Program-made: the position numbers and the translations under genes
NCBI GenBank assembly: GCA_963753055.1
Contig: CAVWAP010000001.1
Span: 62,001 to 126,000, forward strand
From: JAUWGC01 sp963753055
Lineage (GTDB): Bacteria > Bacteroidota > Bacteroidia > Bacteroidales > B18-G4
DNA: 64,000 nt
Direction: 5' to 3'
The notes under the pieces: generated by a model
The model's database searches: none
Seen by the model: the letters and a program-made list of their open reading frames with translations, nothing else
What the model was told of the DNA's origin: nothing
Shown: positions 45,769 through 55,000 of the stretch, piece after piece
How positions within the stretch are numbered: the first letter of the stretch is position 1
Layout of the letters: each line of letters begins with the position of its first letter

Positions 45769-48264
45769 ATGCCACCAGTGCAATACCATATTGAAGAGAT
45801 CGCCAGCATCATCAAAGGAGAAATTGTAGTCAGAAGATCAAAAACTTCTACAATCAAGGATATCCTTATTGATAGCCGAAGGCTGATCTCACCCGACGAA
45901 TGTATTTTTTTCGCATTGGTTGGTAAGCGAAACGACGGACACAGCTATATTGAAGAGTTATATGATCATGGAATCAGGAATTTCGTGATCTCATCAACAT
46001 CTTTGGATGTGAAGCAATATAAGGATGCCAGCTTTATCTTTGTCCCTGACACACTGAAAGCTTTACATGCACTGACCAGGTCACATCGCAGGAAATTTAA
46101 TATTCCTGTTATTGGAATAACCGGGAGCAATGGTAAGACAATAATCAAAGAGTGGCTTTTCCAGTTACTGCATAAGGACAAAAAGATCGTCAGGAGCCCA
46201 AAAAGTTATAATTCCCAGGTTGGTGTTCCTCTTTCGGTATGGCAGATGGAGGAAGGCAATGAGTTGGGCATCTTTGAAGCAGGCATTTCAGAGCCTAATG
46301 AGATGGAAAACCTGCAGGCCATCATTCAACCGGGTATTGGTGTCTTCACAAACATCGGTCCTGCCCATGAAAAGAACTTCATCAGCACACAGCAGAAGAT
46401 TGGCGAAAAGCTTAAACTTTTCACCAAGGTTGACACACTGGTATATTGTTTGGACCATTCTGAAGTCCAGAACATCATCATCCGGTCTGAGATACTGGAA
46501 AACATAAAGTCATTTACATGGAGCAGGAAGCAAAAAGCGGACTTATTCATCAATGATATCGTCAGGAAAAGCTTAAGAGAGACTTCAATTACCGGAACAT
46601 TTAAGGAGACAAAAGCGACTATAACTATTCCCTTTATTGATAATGCGTCTATTGAAAATGCAATCCATTGCTGGGCAGTCATGCTTCACCTGGGATACAG
46701 CCAAAAGGTGATCGAGACACGTATGCCGAAGTTGCAGCCTATTGCCATGAGGCTGGAACTGAAAGAAGGCATCAATCACTGTACCATCATCAACGATAGC
46801 TATAATTCAGACATAAACTCATTGGTTATTGCCATTGATTTTTTGCGACAGCAATCCAAACACAAAAAGAAGGCAATTATCCTGTCAGATATCTTGCAAA
46901 GTGCAAAGGATGATGATGAACTGTATGGGGAAATAGCTGATTTGCTTAGTAAAAAGAATATTGACAGGATCATAGGTATTGGAAAACATATAAGTCGCCA
47001 CGCAAATAAATTCCAGATTGAAAAGCAATTTTACGATTCTACGGATGACTTCCTCCAGAAATTTTCATTCTCCTTATTCAATAATGAAAGTATCCTGCTC
47101 AAGGGGGCCAGGGTTTTTGAGTTTGAGTTGATTGGCAAAGCTTTACAGCAAAAGTCTCATGAGACAGTTATGGAGATCAACATGAATGCCTTGATACATA
47201 ACCTGAACTACTACCGGACCAAGCTGAAGCCAATCACTAAGGTCATGGCAATGGTCAAGGCCTTTTCTTACGGAATAGGAAGCTTTGAGATTGCCAATGT
47301 ATTGCAGTTCCATCGCATTGATTATCTGTCAGTTGCCTATGCTGACGAAGGCGTGGAATTAAGAAAAGCCGGGATCATTTCCCCAATCATGGTGATGAAT
47401 CCCGAAGCCCAGAGTTTTGATATGATGATTGCCCATAACCTGGAACCTGAGATCTATAGTTTCAGGATACTTCAATCTCTTGAGAAGGCAATAAGAAAGA
47501 ATATTCTACCCTTAAACAAACCTGTAAAAATTCATTTAAAGCTTGATACAGGTATGCACCGCCTTGGTTTTGAGGAAGCAGATATTGATGAACTAATAAA
47601 GAAGATCCAGGCGAATAAGCAAATATTTGTTCAATCCATATTCACACATCTTGCTGCAAGCGACATGCCAGATCATGATGATTTCAGCAGGATACAGATT
47701 GACCTTTTTGACAGGATGGCAAAAAAGATACAATCCACCATCGACCACCCTGTGATCTTGCATGTGTTGAACTCAGCCGGCATCGCTCGTTTCCCGGAAG
47801 CACAATATGATATGGTCAGGTTGGGGATTAGTCTGTATGGGATTGGCCATAATGGAGAGGAACAAGCTAACCTTGAGAATGTCAGTACCTTGAAATCCAT
47901 CATCTCACAGATAAAGGATATTTCACCAAATGATACTGTTGGTTACAACAGAAAAGGAGTAGCCAAAAAGAAATTGAGAATAGCTGTCGTACCGGTAGGT
48001 TATGCTGATGGCTTACACAGAAGCCTTGGAAATGGCAAAGGCCATTTATGGATCAATGGTAAACTGGCACCGGTTATTGGTGATGTGTGTATGGATATGT
48101 GCATGATTGATATTACTGATATTAAGGCCAATGAAGGTGATGAGGTGATTATCTTTGGAAATGACCGGCTTATCAGCGACCTGGCTAAAGAACTGGATAC
48201 TATCTCTTATGAGATCCTTGCAGGTATTTCCAAGCGTGTCAAAAGGGTATATTTTCATGAATAA
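45769..48264 (+). CDS. Bifunctional MurF / alanine racemase
   Basis: An 831-residue fusion. Residues 1-455 are UDP-MurNAc-tripeptide:D-Ala-D-Ala ligase: Walker loop VIGITGSNGKTIIKEWLFQL near 118, SYNSQVGVPLSVWQME near 148, and NDSYNSDINSLVIAIDFL near 345. Residues about 465-831 are alanine racemase: PLP lysine in MAMVKAFSYGIGSFEIANVL near 500, PVGYADGLHRSLGNG near 745 and IGDVCMDMCMIDIT near 770. Such fusions are known in Bacteroidota and unite D-Ala supply with its use for the peptidoglycan stem. It starts 14 bp after pdxA. Confidence 0.97.
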   Translation: MPPVQYHIEEIASIIKGEIVVRRSKTSTIKDILIDSRRLISPDECIFFALVGKRNDGHSYIEELYDHGIRNFVISSTSLDVKQYKDASFIFVPDTLKALHALTRSHRRKFNIPVIGITGSNGKTIIKEWLFQLLHKDKKIVRSPKSYNSQVGVPLSVWQMEEGNELGIFEAGISEPNEMENLQAIIQPGIGVFTNIGPAHEKNFISTQQKIGEKLKLFTKVDTLVYCLDHSEVQNIIIRSEILENIKSFTWSRKQKADLFINDIVRKSLRETSITGTFKETKATITIPFIDNASIENAIHCWAVMLHLGYSQKVIETRMPKLQPIAMRLELKEGINHCTIINDSYNSDINSLVIAIDFLRQQSKHKKKAIILSDILQSAKDDDELYGEIADLLSKKNIDRIIGIGKHISRHANKFQIEKQFYDSTDDFLQKFSFSLFNNESILLKGARVFEFELIGKALQQKSHETVMEINMNALIHNLNYYRTKLKPITKVMAMVKAFSYGIGSFEIANVLQFHRIDYLSVAYADEGVELRKAGIISPIMVMNPEAQSFDMMIAHNLEPEIYSFRILQSLEKAIRKNILPLNKPVKIHLKLDTGMHRLGFEEADIDELIKKIQANKQIFVQSIFTHLAASDMPDHDDFSRIQIDLFDRMAKKIQSTIDHPVILHVLNSAGIARFPEAQYDMVRLGISLYGIGHNGEEQANLENVSTLKSIISQIKDISPNDTVGYNRKGVAKKKLRIAVVPVGYADGLHRSLGNGKGHLWINGKLAPVIGDVCMDMCMIDITDIKANEGDEVIIFGNDRLISDLAKELDTISYEILAGISKRVKRVYFHE

Positions 48265-48275
48265 AGCATTACAAA

Positions 48276-49007
48276 ATGTCAAAAAAACTTTCAATTCTTA
48301 TTCCGGCATATAATGAAGGCCCTACCATTCATTTGATCCTCGATAAGGTACTGGCAGTCAACCTTGTTAATGATATTCAGAAGGAAATCGTTATAGTCAA
48401 TGACTTTTCAACCGACAATACCAAGGAGGTTATTGAAAAATATATCCAGGAGCATCAGGATTATAATATCAAACTTTTTAACCAGGATTACAACCAGGGT
48501 AAGGGAGCTGCGTTGCACAGAGGTATCAGGGAAGCAACGGGTGATTATATCATCGTCCAGGATGCAGACCTTGAATATGATCCGGAGGAGTATAATCTCT
48601 TGCTCCGCCCTATGGAAAATGATGTAGCAGATGTCGTCTACGGGTCACGGTTTTTGGGTGGAAATCCGCACCGGATCCTGTTTTTCTGGCACTCCCTTGG
48701 CAATAAATTTTTGACCTTCATCTCCAATATGTTCACCAACCTGAATCTCACTGATATGGAAACCTGCTACAAGCTTTTCAGGGCTGAATATATCAAAAAG
48801 ATATATTTTAAAGAAAACAGGTTTGGCTTTGAACCGGAAGTTACAGCTAAGATTTCACGTATACCTCGCATCCGCATTTATGAAGTTGGTATTTCCTATT
48901 ATGGAAGAACCTACGAAGAAGGAAAGAAGATCGGAGCCAGGGATGGGTTCAGGGCTATCTGGTGTATTCTAAAATATAATATTTTCGACAGGAAATATTT
49001 GAAGTAG
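48276..49007 (+). CDS. Glycosyltransferase family 2, polyprenyl-phosphate sugar synthase type
   Basis: A 243-residue GT-A enzyme. Motifs: LSILIPAYNEGPTIHLIL at the N-terminus, VNDFSTDNTKEVI near 42, GKGAALHRGIREATGDYIIV near 75 with the metal-binding DAD in VQDADLEYDP, YGSRFLGG near 120 and TDMETCYKLFRAEYIKKI near 155. No membrane helices are present. The pattern resembles DPM1-like enzymes, which load a sugar on undecaprenyl phosphate. It starts 11 bp after murF-alr and 4 bp before the next GT-C-like gene. Confidence 0.9.
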   Translation: MSKKLSILIPAYNEGPTIHLILDKVLAVNLVNDIQKEIVIVNDFSTDNTKEVIEKYIQEHQDYNIKLFNQDYNQGKGAALHRGIREATGDYIIVQDADLEYDPEEYNLLLRPMENDVADVVYGSRFLGGNPHRILFFWHSLGNKFLTFISNMFTNLNLTDMETCYKLFRAEYIKKIYFKENRFGFEPEVTAKISRIPRIRIYEVGISYYGRTYEEGKKIGARDGFRAIWCILKYNIFDRKYLK

Positions 49008-49011
49008 GATC

Positions 49012-50448
49012 ATGGCAAGATCCAAATATACCATTCCGGTCCTTCTTTTATTATTGTTAGGATTACTATTGGTTATACTGTATTTATCTTCAGGCAACTA
49101 TGGGGAAAGTGACAGCCTGAGCCATTATTTAATAAGCAGGTATTCATTTAAATATCCCGGGTTGTTCTTAAGTCACTGGGGAAAGCCATTATTTACGGCT
49201 ATAAGTGCCCCCTTTTCCCAGCTTGGTTACAATGGTATCAAGATCTTTAATATTCTCACCGGATTATCAGCTGCATATTGTTCCTATCTCGTTGCAAAAA
49301 AACTTGAAATACGCAATGCCTGGATGGTATTGATTATCACAATCTTCACACCAGTCTATTTTGTTTATCTCTATACCGGGCTAACAGAGCCCTTATTTAG
49401 CCTGATGTTAATCCTTTCTGTATATTTATTTCTTGATCAGCGTTATTTATTGGCAGTACTGTTAATTTCATTTACTCCTTTTGTTCGAAATGAGGGTCTG
49501 ATATTTATTCTGATTTATTTAATTGCATTAATACTCTACAAAAAGTATAAGCTTATTCCTTTCCTGGCTTTTGGTACTATCCTTTATTCCATTATCGGGT
49601 ATTTCTACTACAAGGATATATTCTGGCTTATTAATAAAATGCCATATAATCCTGAATCTACGATTTATGGCAGTGGTGATTTCTGGGTTTATTTCAATCG
49701 CACTGAAATAATTTTTGGATATCCTCTGGCTGTTCTTTCCCTGATTGGAATTATCATCCTGTTTTGGCAAATCTACAAGCAAAAGAAAATATCATTCAGG
49801 TCTTCGGTTTTCCTCAAGCTATATTTTTTATTCGGAATGAGTATGGCATTTTTTATAGTTCACTCTTTTTTATGGTGGAAGGGATTGATGGCAGTTTATG
49901 CCCAGGAAAGATTTATGGCCTGCATAATACCCATGGTAGCCATCATTGGATTAAGCGGGTATAATTGGCTGGAAGAACAAATAATAGGAATAGTCAATCG
50001 TAAATACCTGCAAAGCATTCTAGTGCTGATTGTACTTGGATTAATAATTTACAAGCCATTTACACTTTATCAGATTCCCTTTAAGTTAGACAATGAACAG
50101 GTTGTCATTAAAGAAGCTACGGATTGGTTAAAGCAATCAACCTACGCAGAGGATTTCTTATTTTATTTTACCCCCATGGTACCACATTTTATGGGAATAG
50201 ATCCTTATGATTCTGAGCGGGCGCGTAAGAATTTATACACAATTGAAAAGCCACATGAAAGGATTACAGACGGCGCAATCATAATTTGGGATGGACATTA
50301 TGGAGCTGAGAGAGGATATTCTTTAGATAAACTTATGAGTAATCAGTACCTGACATTAATCGCAAGTTTTACTCCTGATGAGCCATTTGTGGTCATGGGA
50401 GATGAGGAATACGGTGTCTATATCTTTATGAAAGTTTCTGGTTTATAA
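49012..50448 (+). CDS. Polytopic membrane protein, probable GT-C glycosyltransferase
   Basis: A 478-residue protein with about ten hydrophobic helices. The first outer loop has an acidic pair (NYGESDSLSHYLIS near 35) and a later loop TGLTEPLFSL near 125, features found in lipid-linked-sugar glycosyltransferases of the GT-C fold (mannosyltransferase/ArnT-like). A C-terminal soluble part (residues 370-478) follows. The acceptor and sugar are unknown. Its place 4 bp after a polyprenyl-phosphate sugar synthase supports the glycosyltransferase call. Confidence 0.7.
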   Translation: MARSKYTIPVLLLLLLGLLLVILYLSSGNYGESDSLSHYLISRYSFKYPGLFLSHWGKPLFTAISAPFSQLGYNGIKIFNILTGLSAAYCSYLVAKKLEIRNAWMVLIITIFTPVYFVYLYTGLTEPLFSLMLILSVYLFLDQRYLLAVLLISFTPFVRNEGLIFILIYLIALILYKKYKLIPFLAFGTILYSIIGYFYYKDIFWLINKMPYNPESTIYGSGDFWVYFNRTEIIFGYPLAVLSLIGIIILFWQIYKQKKISFRSSVFLKLYFLFGMSMAFFIVHSFLWWKGLMAVYAQERFMACIIPMVAIIGLSGYNWLEEQIIGIVNRKYLQSILVLIVLGLIIYKPFTLYQIPFKLDNEQVVIKEATDWLKQSTYAEDFLFYFTPMVPHFMGIDPYDSERARKNLYTIEKPHERITDGAIIIWDGHYGAERGYSLDKLMSNQYLTLIASFTPDEPFVVMGDEEYGVYIFMKVSGL

Positions 50449-50459
50449 GATTTGGATGA

Positions 50460-50957
50460 TCACTCAACGATAGCTTTTTCTATGAACCAATACTCATTTG
50501 GCCTGTTATTGCATTTTCTGTATGCCAGATCATTATTTTTATAGACTTTATCAGGTAAGCAAAGACAAACAATTTCAGAGCTATTGATGATCTTGAACTT
50601 ATCATCTTTGAATTTATGGATGATCCACAGTTGTGTTTCATCGTCAATTTCCTCTGATAATATAATCTTACTGTCTTTATAGGAAAGATATTGACCAGAC
50701 GTCAGCGATTGGATTTTATAATGCTTGCCTTCGGTATTTATTATTCTCCAAAGAAATCTTTGACCTGGCTTATTAGTGTTTAATACAATCTTATATGAAG
50801 AGTCGAGATCATCAAAGACAGTTTGTATTTGAAATTGATGCTTGGCTGAATAGATTTGATAATTTCCTTCAGGGATAATATACTTTTGGTTTTTATTGTA
50901 TTCACCGCCACAACTCACTAAGAATAGAAATGATAACAGGGTTAAGTATTTACGCAT
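50460..50957 (-). CDS. Small lipoprotein with ricin-type beta-trefoil features
   Basis: A 165-residue lipoprotein with lipobox FLVSC (Cys16). The body has three spaced aromatic units, RFLWRIIN near residue 80, QLWIIHK near 120 and EYWFIEK near the C-terminus, each in the position of the QxW motif of ricin B-type lectin repeats, with GQYLSYKDSKIIL between. Carbohydrate binding is plausible but unproven. The start at 50957 is preferred because the next upstream Met would overlap its own promoter box. It is the only minus-strand gene within the glycosylation cluster. Confidence 0.65.
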   Translation of the reverse strand: MRKYLTLLSFLFLVSCGGEYNKNQKYIIPEGNYQIYSAKHQFQIQTVFDDLDSSYKIVLNTNKPGQRFLWRIINTEGKHYKIQSLTSGQYLSYKDSKIILSEEIDDETQLWIIHKFKDDKFKIINSSEIVCLCLPDKVYKNNDLAYRKCNNRPNEYWFIEKAIVE

Positions 50958-50978
50958 CATGTGATTACAGCATTTCTT

Positions 50979-50986
50979 CAAAATTA
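50979..50986 (-). promoter_or_regulatory. Putative -7 box (TAATTTTG) for the ricin-fold lipoprotein
   Basis: An exact minus-strand TAnnTTTG match 21 bp upstream of the start at 50957; back-to-back with the plus-strand box at 50998. Confidence 0.5.
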
Positions 50987-50997
50987 CTAAAAAATTC

Positions 50998-51005
50998 TAA
51001 CTTTG
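50998..51005 (+). promoter_or_regulatory. Putative -7 box (TAACTTTG) for the second GT-C gene
   Basis: An exact plus-strand TAnnTTTG match 51 bp upstream of the ATG at 51057; it lies at the start of the longer open frame, supporting the later start. Confidence 0.5.
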
Positions 51006-51056
51006 GGGGTTCAAAGGTTCATCATTGAATACAGGTTAATTAGATTGCTTCGGGAC

Positions 51057-52403
51057 ATGAAATATACGGTATTATTGCAAAAGACAGGCTATTTCTTACT
51101 AACTGCATTGATAATATCCTTGCCTGCTTTTTATAATGGCTATCCCCTTGTGTACTTTGATAGTGGTAATTATATAAAGCAATCAATTGACCTGGTAGCA
51201 GGTGACTTGAATCCAATAGGATATCCACTTTTTATCAGGGCCTTCAGCTGGCGTTTCAGCCTTTGGCCAGTGGTGTTTGCCCAGTCACTGATTGTCAGTG
51301 TGTTAATATACTTGTCTCTGAAGACTATTTTCAAGGATCGTAATACCAAGACTATTCATTTCGTCATCATTACTTTGCTAACATTGTTCACTGGAATGGG
51401 TTGGTTTTCTTCTTTGATCATGGCTGATATATTTGCTCCAATTCTAATCCTCAGTATTTACCTTTTCCTTGCCCCCAATACAAAATTGCCGGTCAGGATT
51501 TTTGCATTCATTAGCATGGCTTATGCTGCAACAACTCATTTTTCCATTCAGTATATGTTGCTGGCCATATTCCTTGGCTTTCTGGTACTTGGAAAAGTAA
51601 TAAGCAATTATAGCTATCGTACAATATTGATTAAAGGAGCTTTTCTATTGCTTGCTTATATCAGTGCGGCAACTTTTGTAAGCACATATCATTACGTTGA
51701 TAACAAGGGCTTTAAGTCGTCTAATTCTAAGCATGTGATTATAGTGGCCCGGTTGATGGAGACTGGTATACTTGATAAGTTTCTGGAAGAGAACTGCAAG
51801 GATCACAGGTATGCATTATGTGAATATGCGGGACAATTCCCTTACAGGGTTTCTAAATTTGTTTGGGATGCTGAAAGTCCATTCTATAAAACAGGTGGAT
51901 GGGCATATTCTGAGGAGGAATATAAAGAGATCATACATGAAGTGTTTACAGATCCATCCTATCTGGCAATGTTTGGATATAAAGGATTAATGTCAAGTTT
52001 TATTCAGCTGGCTACATTTAGTGTCGATATCATTCATTTAACTTCTGATAATGGTACGGACAAATGGATAAAAAAGGAGTTCAGGCACGAAGAAAAAGCC
52101 TATAAAACAGGCAAGCAAGCCTACTCAAAAATGTCTCTTCCATACCTTAACATGTCATATTATATTCTAAGTGCACTTTCATTAATGTTAATCGTCATAT
52201 TCATTCTTAATTCCAGAAAGGATATGAACAAGGAGTTATACTTATTAATTGCCATCGTTCTGATGGGCATTTTTGTTAATGCTGCAGTTAATGGTACTTT
52301 TTCCAATGTGGTTGTCAGGTATCAGGCACGAATAAACTGGTTACTGGTTTTCGTGGGATTTATCCTTGCTATTAAATATATTTTAAAAATAAAAATCAGG
52401 TAA
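51057..52403 (+). CDS. Polytopic membrane protein, probable GT-C-like glycosyltransferase
   Basis: A 448-residue protein with about ten membrane helices. The first periplasmic loop contains PLVYFDSGNYIKQSIDLV near residue 35, an acidic motif in the usual GT-C position, and NPIGYPLFIRAF, which resembles Tyr-Pro-x-Phe patterns of dolichol-type glycosyltransferases. A soluble loop at about 215-330 divides the helices. Not related closely by eye to the GT-C gene at 49012. It starts its own unit with the GT2 and LPG-synthase-TM genes. Confidence 0.65.
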   Translation: MKYTVLLQKTGYFLLTALIISLPAFYNGYPLVYFDSGNYIKQSIDLVAGDLNPIGYPLFIRAFSWRFSLWPVVFAQSLIVSVLIYLSLKTIFKDRNTKTIHFVIITLLTLFTGMGWFSSLIMADIFAPILILSIYLFLAPNTKLPVRIFAFISMAYAATTHFSIQYMLLAIFLGFLVLGKVISNYSYRTILIKGAFLLLAYISAATFVSTYHYVDNKGFKSSNSKHVIIVARLMETGILDKFLEENCKDHRYALCEYAGQFPYRVSKFVWDAESPFYKTGGWAYSEEEYKEIIHEVFTDPSYLAMFGYKGLMSSFIQLATFSVDIIHLTSDNGTDKWIKKEFRHEEKAYKTGKQAYSKMSLPYLNMSYYILSALSLMLIVIFILNSRKDMNKELYLLIAIVLMGIFVNAAVNGTFSNVVVRYQARINWLLVFVGFILAIKYILKIKIR

Positions 52404-52404
52404 G

Positions 52405-53352
52405 ATGTATAAAGACCATTTCATTGCAGTGGTAATTCCATGTTACAATGAAGAAACCCAGATCGGAAATGTCATTCAGACAATGCCGGATTTCATAGAT
52501 AAGATGATTGTTGTGGATGATAAAAGTTCGGATCAAACCGTTGAAGTGGTCAAAAATCTGCAACAAAATACTGATAAGGTTGAATTGATTGTGCATGAAA
52601 AGAACCAGGGTGTTGGGGGTGCTATTGCATCTGGTTATATATTTGCCAGGGATAATGATGCTGATATTGCAGTTGTGATGGCAGGTGATGGACAAATGGA
52701 TCCTAAAGAATTGCCGGGATTATTGGATCCAATTATCGAAGAAGAAATAAATTATACAAAAACCAACAGGCTCCTGTCAGGGGAAGCCTATCAAAAGATT
52801 CCGAAGACAAGATACTGGGGAAATTCAATACTCTCCTTGTTAACGAAAATTGCATCAGGCTACTGGCATATCGCTGATTCCCAATCGGGCTATACAGCCA
52901 TTGATAAAAAAGCCCTGCACTTGATTGACTGGAATAAGATGTATAAAAGATATGGGCAGCCTAACGATTTACTGGTAAGGTTAAATATTTACAATTTCAA
53001 GGTCAGGGATATTATAACCAACCCCGTGTATAATATCGGCGAACAGTCTAAAATGAAGATTCCCAAAGTGATCTTCACCATTTCCATTTTGCTCCTGAAA
53101 CTTTTCTTCTTCAGGTTAAAAGAGAAATATGTAATCAGGGACTTTCATCCACTGGTTTTCTTTTACCTTTTCGGGTTTTTCTTATTAACAGCAAGTATTC
53201 CATTGTTTATCCGGATTATATATTTCTGGATTGCAGATAACCATATCCCCAAGGTCAACTTCCTGGCCTGGATGTTCTCATTGATTATGGGGATCATGTT
53301 TGTACTTTTTGCAATGTGGTTTGATATGGAATCGAATAAGGACCTGAAGTAG
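52405..53352 (+). CDS. Glycosyltransferase family 2 with C-terminal membrane helices
   Basis: A 315-residue GT-A transferase: IAVVIPCYNEETQIGNVIQ at the N-terminus, VVDDKSSDQTVEVV near 37, GVGGAIASGYIFARDNDADI near 70, and the metal-binding MAGDGQMDP near 95. QSGYTAIDKKAL lies near 165. Two helices at about 245-270 and 285-308 anchor it, like DPM1-type undecaprenyl-phosphate sugar synthases. It begins 1 bp after the GT-C gene stop and 4 bp before the LPG-synthase-TM gene. Confidence 0.88.
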   Translation: MYKDHFIAVVIPCYNEETQIGNVIQTMPDFIDKMIVVDDKSSDQTVEVVKNLQQNTDKVELIVHEKNQGVGGAIASGYIFARDNDADIAVVMAGDGQMDPKELPGLLDPIIEEEINYTKTNRLLSGEAYQKIPKTRYWGNSILSLLTKIASGYWHIADSQSGYTAIDKKALHLIDWNKMYKRYGQPNDLLVRLNIYNFKVRDIITNPVYNIGEQSKMKIPKVIFTISILLLKLFFFRLKEKYVIRDFHPLVFFYLFGFFLLTASIPLFIRIIYFWIADNHIPKVNFLAWMFSLIMGIMFVLFAMWFDMESNKDLK

Positions 53353-53356
53353 ACGG

Positions 53357-54247
53357 ATGAAGAAGTACTTCAATATATTATTATACATCTCTTTCATTTT
53401 TGTCGTATTCTTCCTTTATAAATATGATTTTCTGAAGGTTAAAGACGTAAAATTTAATTGGACCCTGCTGGTGGTTTCTATGTTACTGCTATGGGCAGGT
53501 GCCTTGCTCAGTTCTATCAGCTGGTGGAATGCACTCAGGAAGCATCTGGTGTTCATTGATTGGAGGAATGGCACAATATCACATGGATTGTCAATCTTTG
53601 CCAAGTACATACCAGGCAAGATCTGGGTTATCCTGGGCAGGGCATATTATGTGTCAACAGGAGGATTTTCATTGAAAGTAACTTCCCTGGCCTCAGTTCA
53701 GGAGCAACTGATATATGTGTTTGTTGGCCTCCTGATAAGTGTTGTCCCAATGATATTCTTCGATGGACTCAATGAATATGTGATCTGGGTCCTGATCATC
53801 CTGCTTGCCTTCTCGCTGTTCATCTTTACAGACTGGTTCCATAAGCTGGTTGTGCTGATTATAAAGAAGATCTTCCAGAAGGAAATTGACCTTCCTGTCC
53901 TGGGTCTCAGGGAAAATGCCAGCATTATGCTGTTTTGCCTGCTTTACTGGGCGTTTTGGCTGGCTGGATTTTACTTTTTTGTCTATTCTATAATTGGCCA
54001 GGTACCACTGGCTGTAATGTTTGCTTTTCCCTTAAGTGTGACCCTTGGCCTGCTTGCTTTTATTGTCCCCGGTGGACTTGGTGTTCGGGAAGGGATAATG
54101 ACTGCTTACCTCGTTATACTGGGCATACCTGTAGAAACTGCAGTTACTGTTTCCGTGATTGCCCGCTTATGGTTTATTACTGGCGAGATATTTATGTTTC
54201 TTGCTGCATTATTCTTCCAGAAGGTATCCAAGGTAGCTATGAAGTAG
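53357..54247 (+). CDS. Lysylphosphatidylglycerol-synthase-TM-domain (UPF0104/AglD-like) membrane protein
   Basis: A 296-residue protein with about eight helices. It shows the family start (SSISWWNALRKHL), the central GLSIFAKYIPGKIWVILGRA near 85 and the late motif FIVPGGLGVREGIMTAYLVI near 235, where Pro-Gly-Gly-x-Gly-x-x-Glu is diagnostic. The soluble lysyl-transferase domain of MprF is absent. Stand-alone members are often linked with polyprenyl-phosphate sugar genes and may flip lipid-linked sugars; here it ends such a cluster. It converges on the VTC gene with 4 bp between. Confidence 0.88.
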   Translation: MKKYFNILLYISFIFVVFFLYKYDFLKVKDVKFNWTLLVVSMLLLWAGALLSSISWWNALRKHLVFIDWRNGTISHGLSIFAKYIPGKIWVILGRAYYVSTGGFSLKVTSLASVQEQLIYVFVGLLISVVPMIFFDGLNEYVIWVLIILLAFSLFIFTDWFHKLVVLIIKKIFQKEIDLPVLGLRENASIMLFCLLYWAFWLAGFYFFVYSIIGQVPLAVMFAFPLSVTLGLLAFIVPGGLGVREGIMTAYLVILGIPVETAVTVSVIARLWFITGEIFMFLAALFFQKVSKVAMK

Positions 54248-54251
54248 CATT

Positions 54252-54992
54252 TCAATGAAGGAGTTCTATGCCATTAATGTACTTAGAGCTTTTTGTCATT
54301 CTAACAGGTAGGCGGCTGCTGATATCTGCAGCAATCTTTTCAAATTCGACCATGTACTTTATTTCCAGGATGATGCTGGAGCGGTCGACATGGAATTGAA
54401 TGAAGTTATTATTGAAATCGGCTATTTTATAATAGGTCATGTCTGCATCAAGCGTGATGCGGATCTTCCTGTCAAAGGAAAGGTAATATTGCCTTTTATA
54501 ATTATTCACCAGTACAGGAACATTTCCAGTCAAAGTCTGCCTTACCAGGTCTGGCATTTCTGATCTTTCAAATACATTAGAGAGTGTATTCCGTGTAAAA
54601 GTATTATCGAGAGTAAACGAAACAAGATTATACGATGATTTTGTGCCTGCCAGGCCTCTTTTGCTTTTAAATTCAAGAACCGGCTTATCAATCTTGCCAA
54701 ACGTTTCACCGTACCACCTTATGCGTATCTTGTTTCTGTTGCTATTTCCTACCGTATTGTCTGCAAAGGCATCCATATTCCGGCTGTCCATGTAAATATT
54801 ATTGACCTGCCGTTTCTGGTATATTTCTGAAAATCCAGCTGGGTGTAATTTGAGAATTGTCGCTATTTGCTTTATGTCAAGTTTTTCAATGACAAACTTT
54901 CTTTCATGCCTGCCTTGCTCATTATTGGGTTGAGGTTGTTTGAATACTTGCTTGAAAGCGCCTATTTGGTAGTTGATTTTCAAAAAGTGCAA
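54252..54992 (-). CDS. VTC-domain polyphosphate polymerase
   Basis: A 246-residue protein made of one VTC catalytic domain (tunnel fold of triphosphate-tunnel enzymes). Charged strands that line the tunnel are visible: ERKFVIEKLD near residue 30, NRNKIRIRWYGE near 85, VLEFKSKRGLAGTKSSYNLV near 102, SFDRKIRITLDADMTYY near 170, SIILEIKYMVEF near 205 and SKYINGIELLH at the C-terminus. In yeast Vtc4 this domain makes inorganic polyphosphate from ATP. No membrane segment or SPX domain is present. It follows the DUF4956 gene by 8 bp, a frequent partner. Confidence 0.92.
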   Translation of the reverse strand: MHFLKINYQIGAFKQVFKQPQPNNEQGRHERKFVIEKLDIKQIATILKLHPAGFSEIYQKRQVNNIYMDSRNMDAFADNTVGNSNRNKIRIRWYGETFGKIDKPVLEFKSKRGLAGTKSSYNLVSFTLDNTFTRNTLSNVFERSEMPDLVRQTLTGNVPVLVNNYKRQYYLSFDRKIRITLDADMTYYKIADFNNNFIQFHVDRSSIILEIKYMVEFEKIAADISSRLPVRMTKSSKYINGIELLH

Positions 54993-55000
54993 GATTAATT

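Noticed and set aside
45618..45857. Minus-strand frame with CSPR repeats
   Set aside because: It is only the complement of the 12-bp repeat in pdxA and overlaps two real genes.
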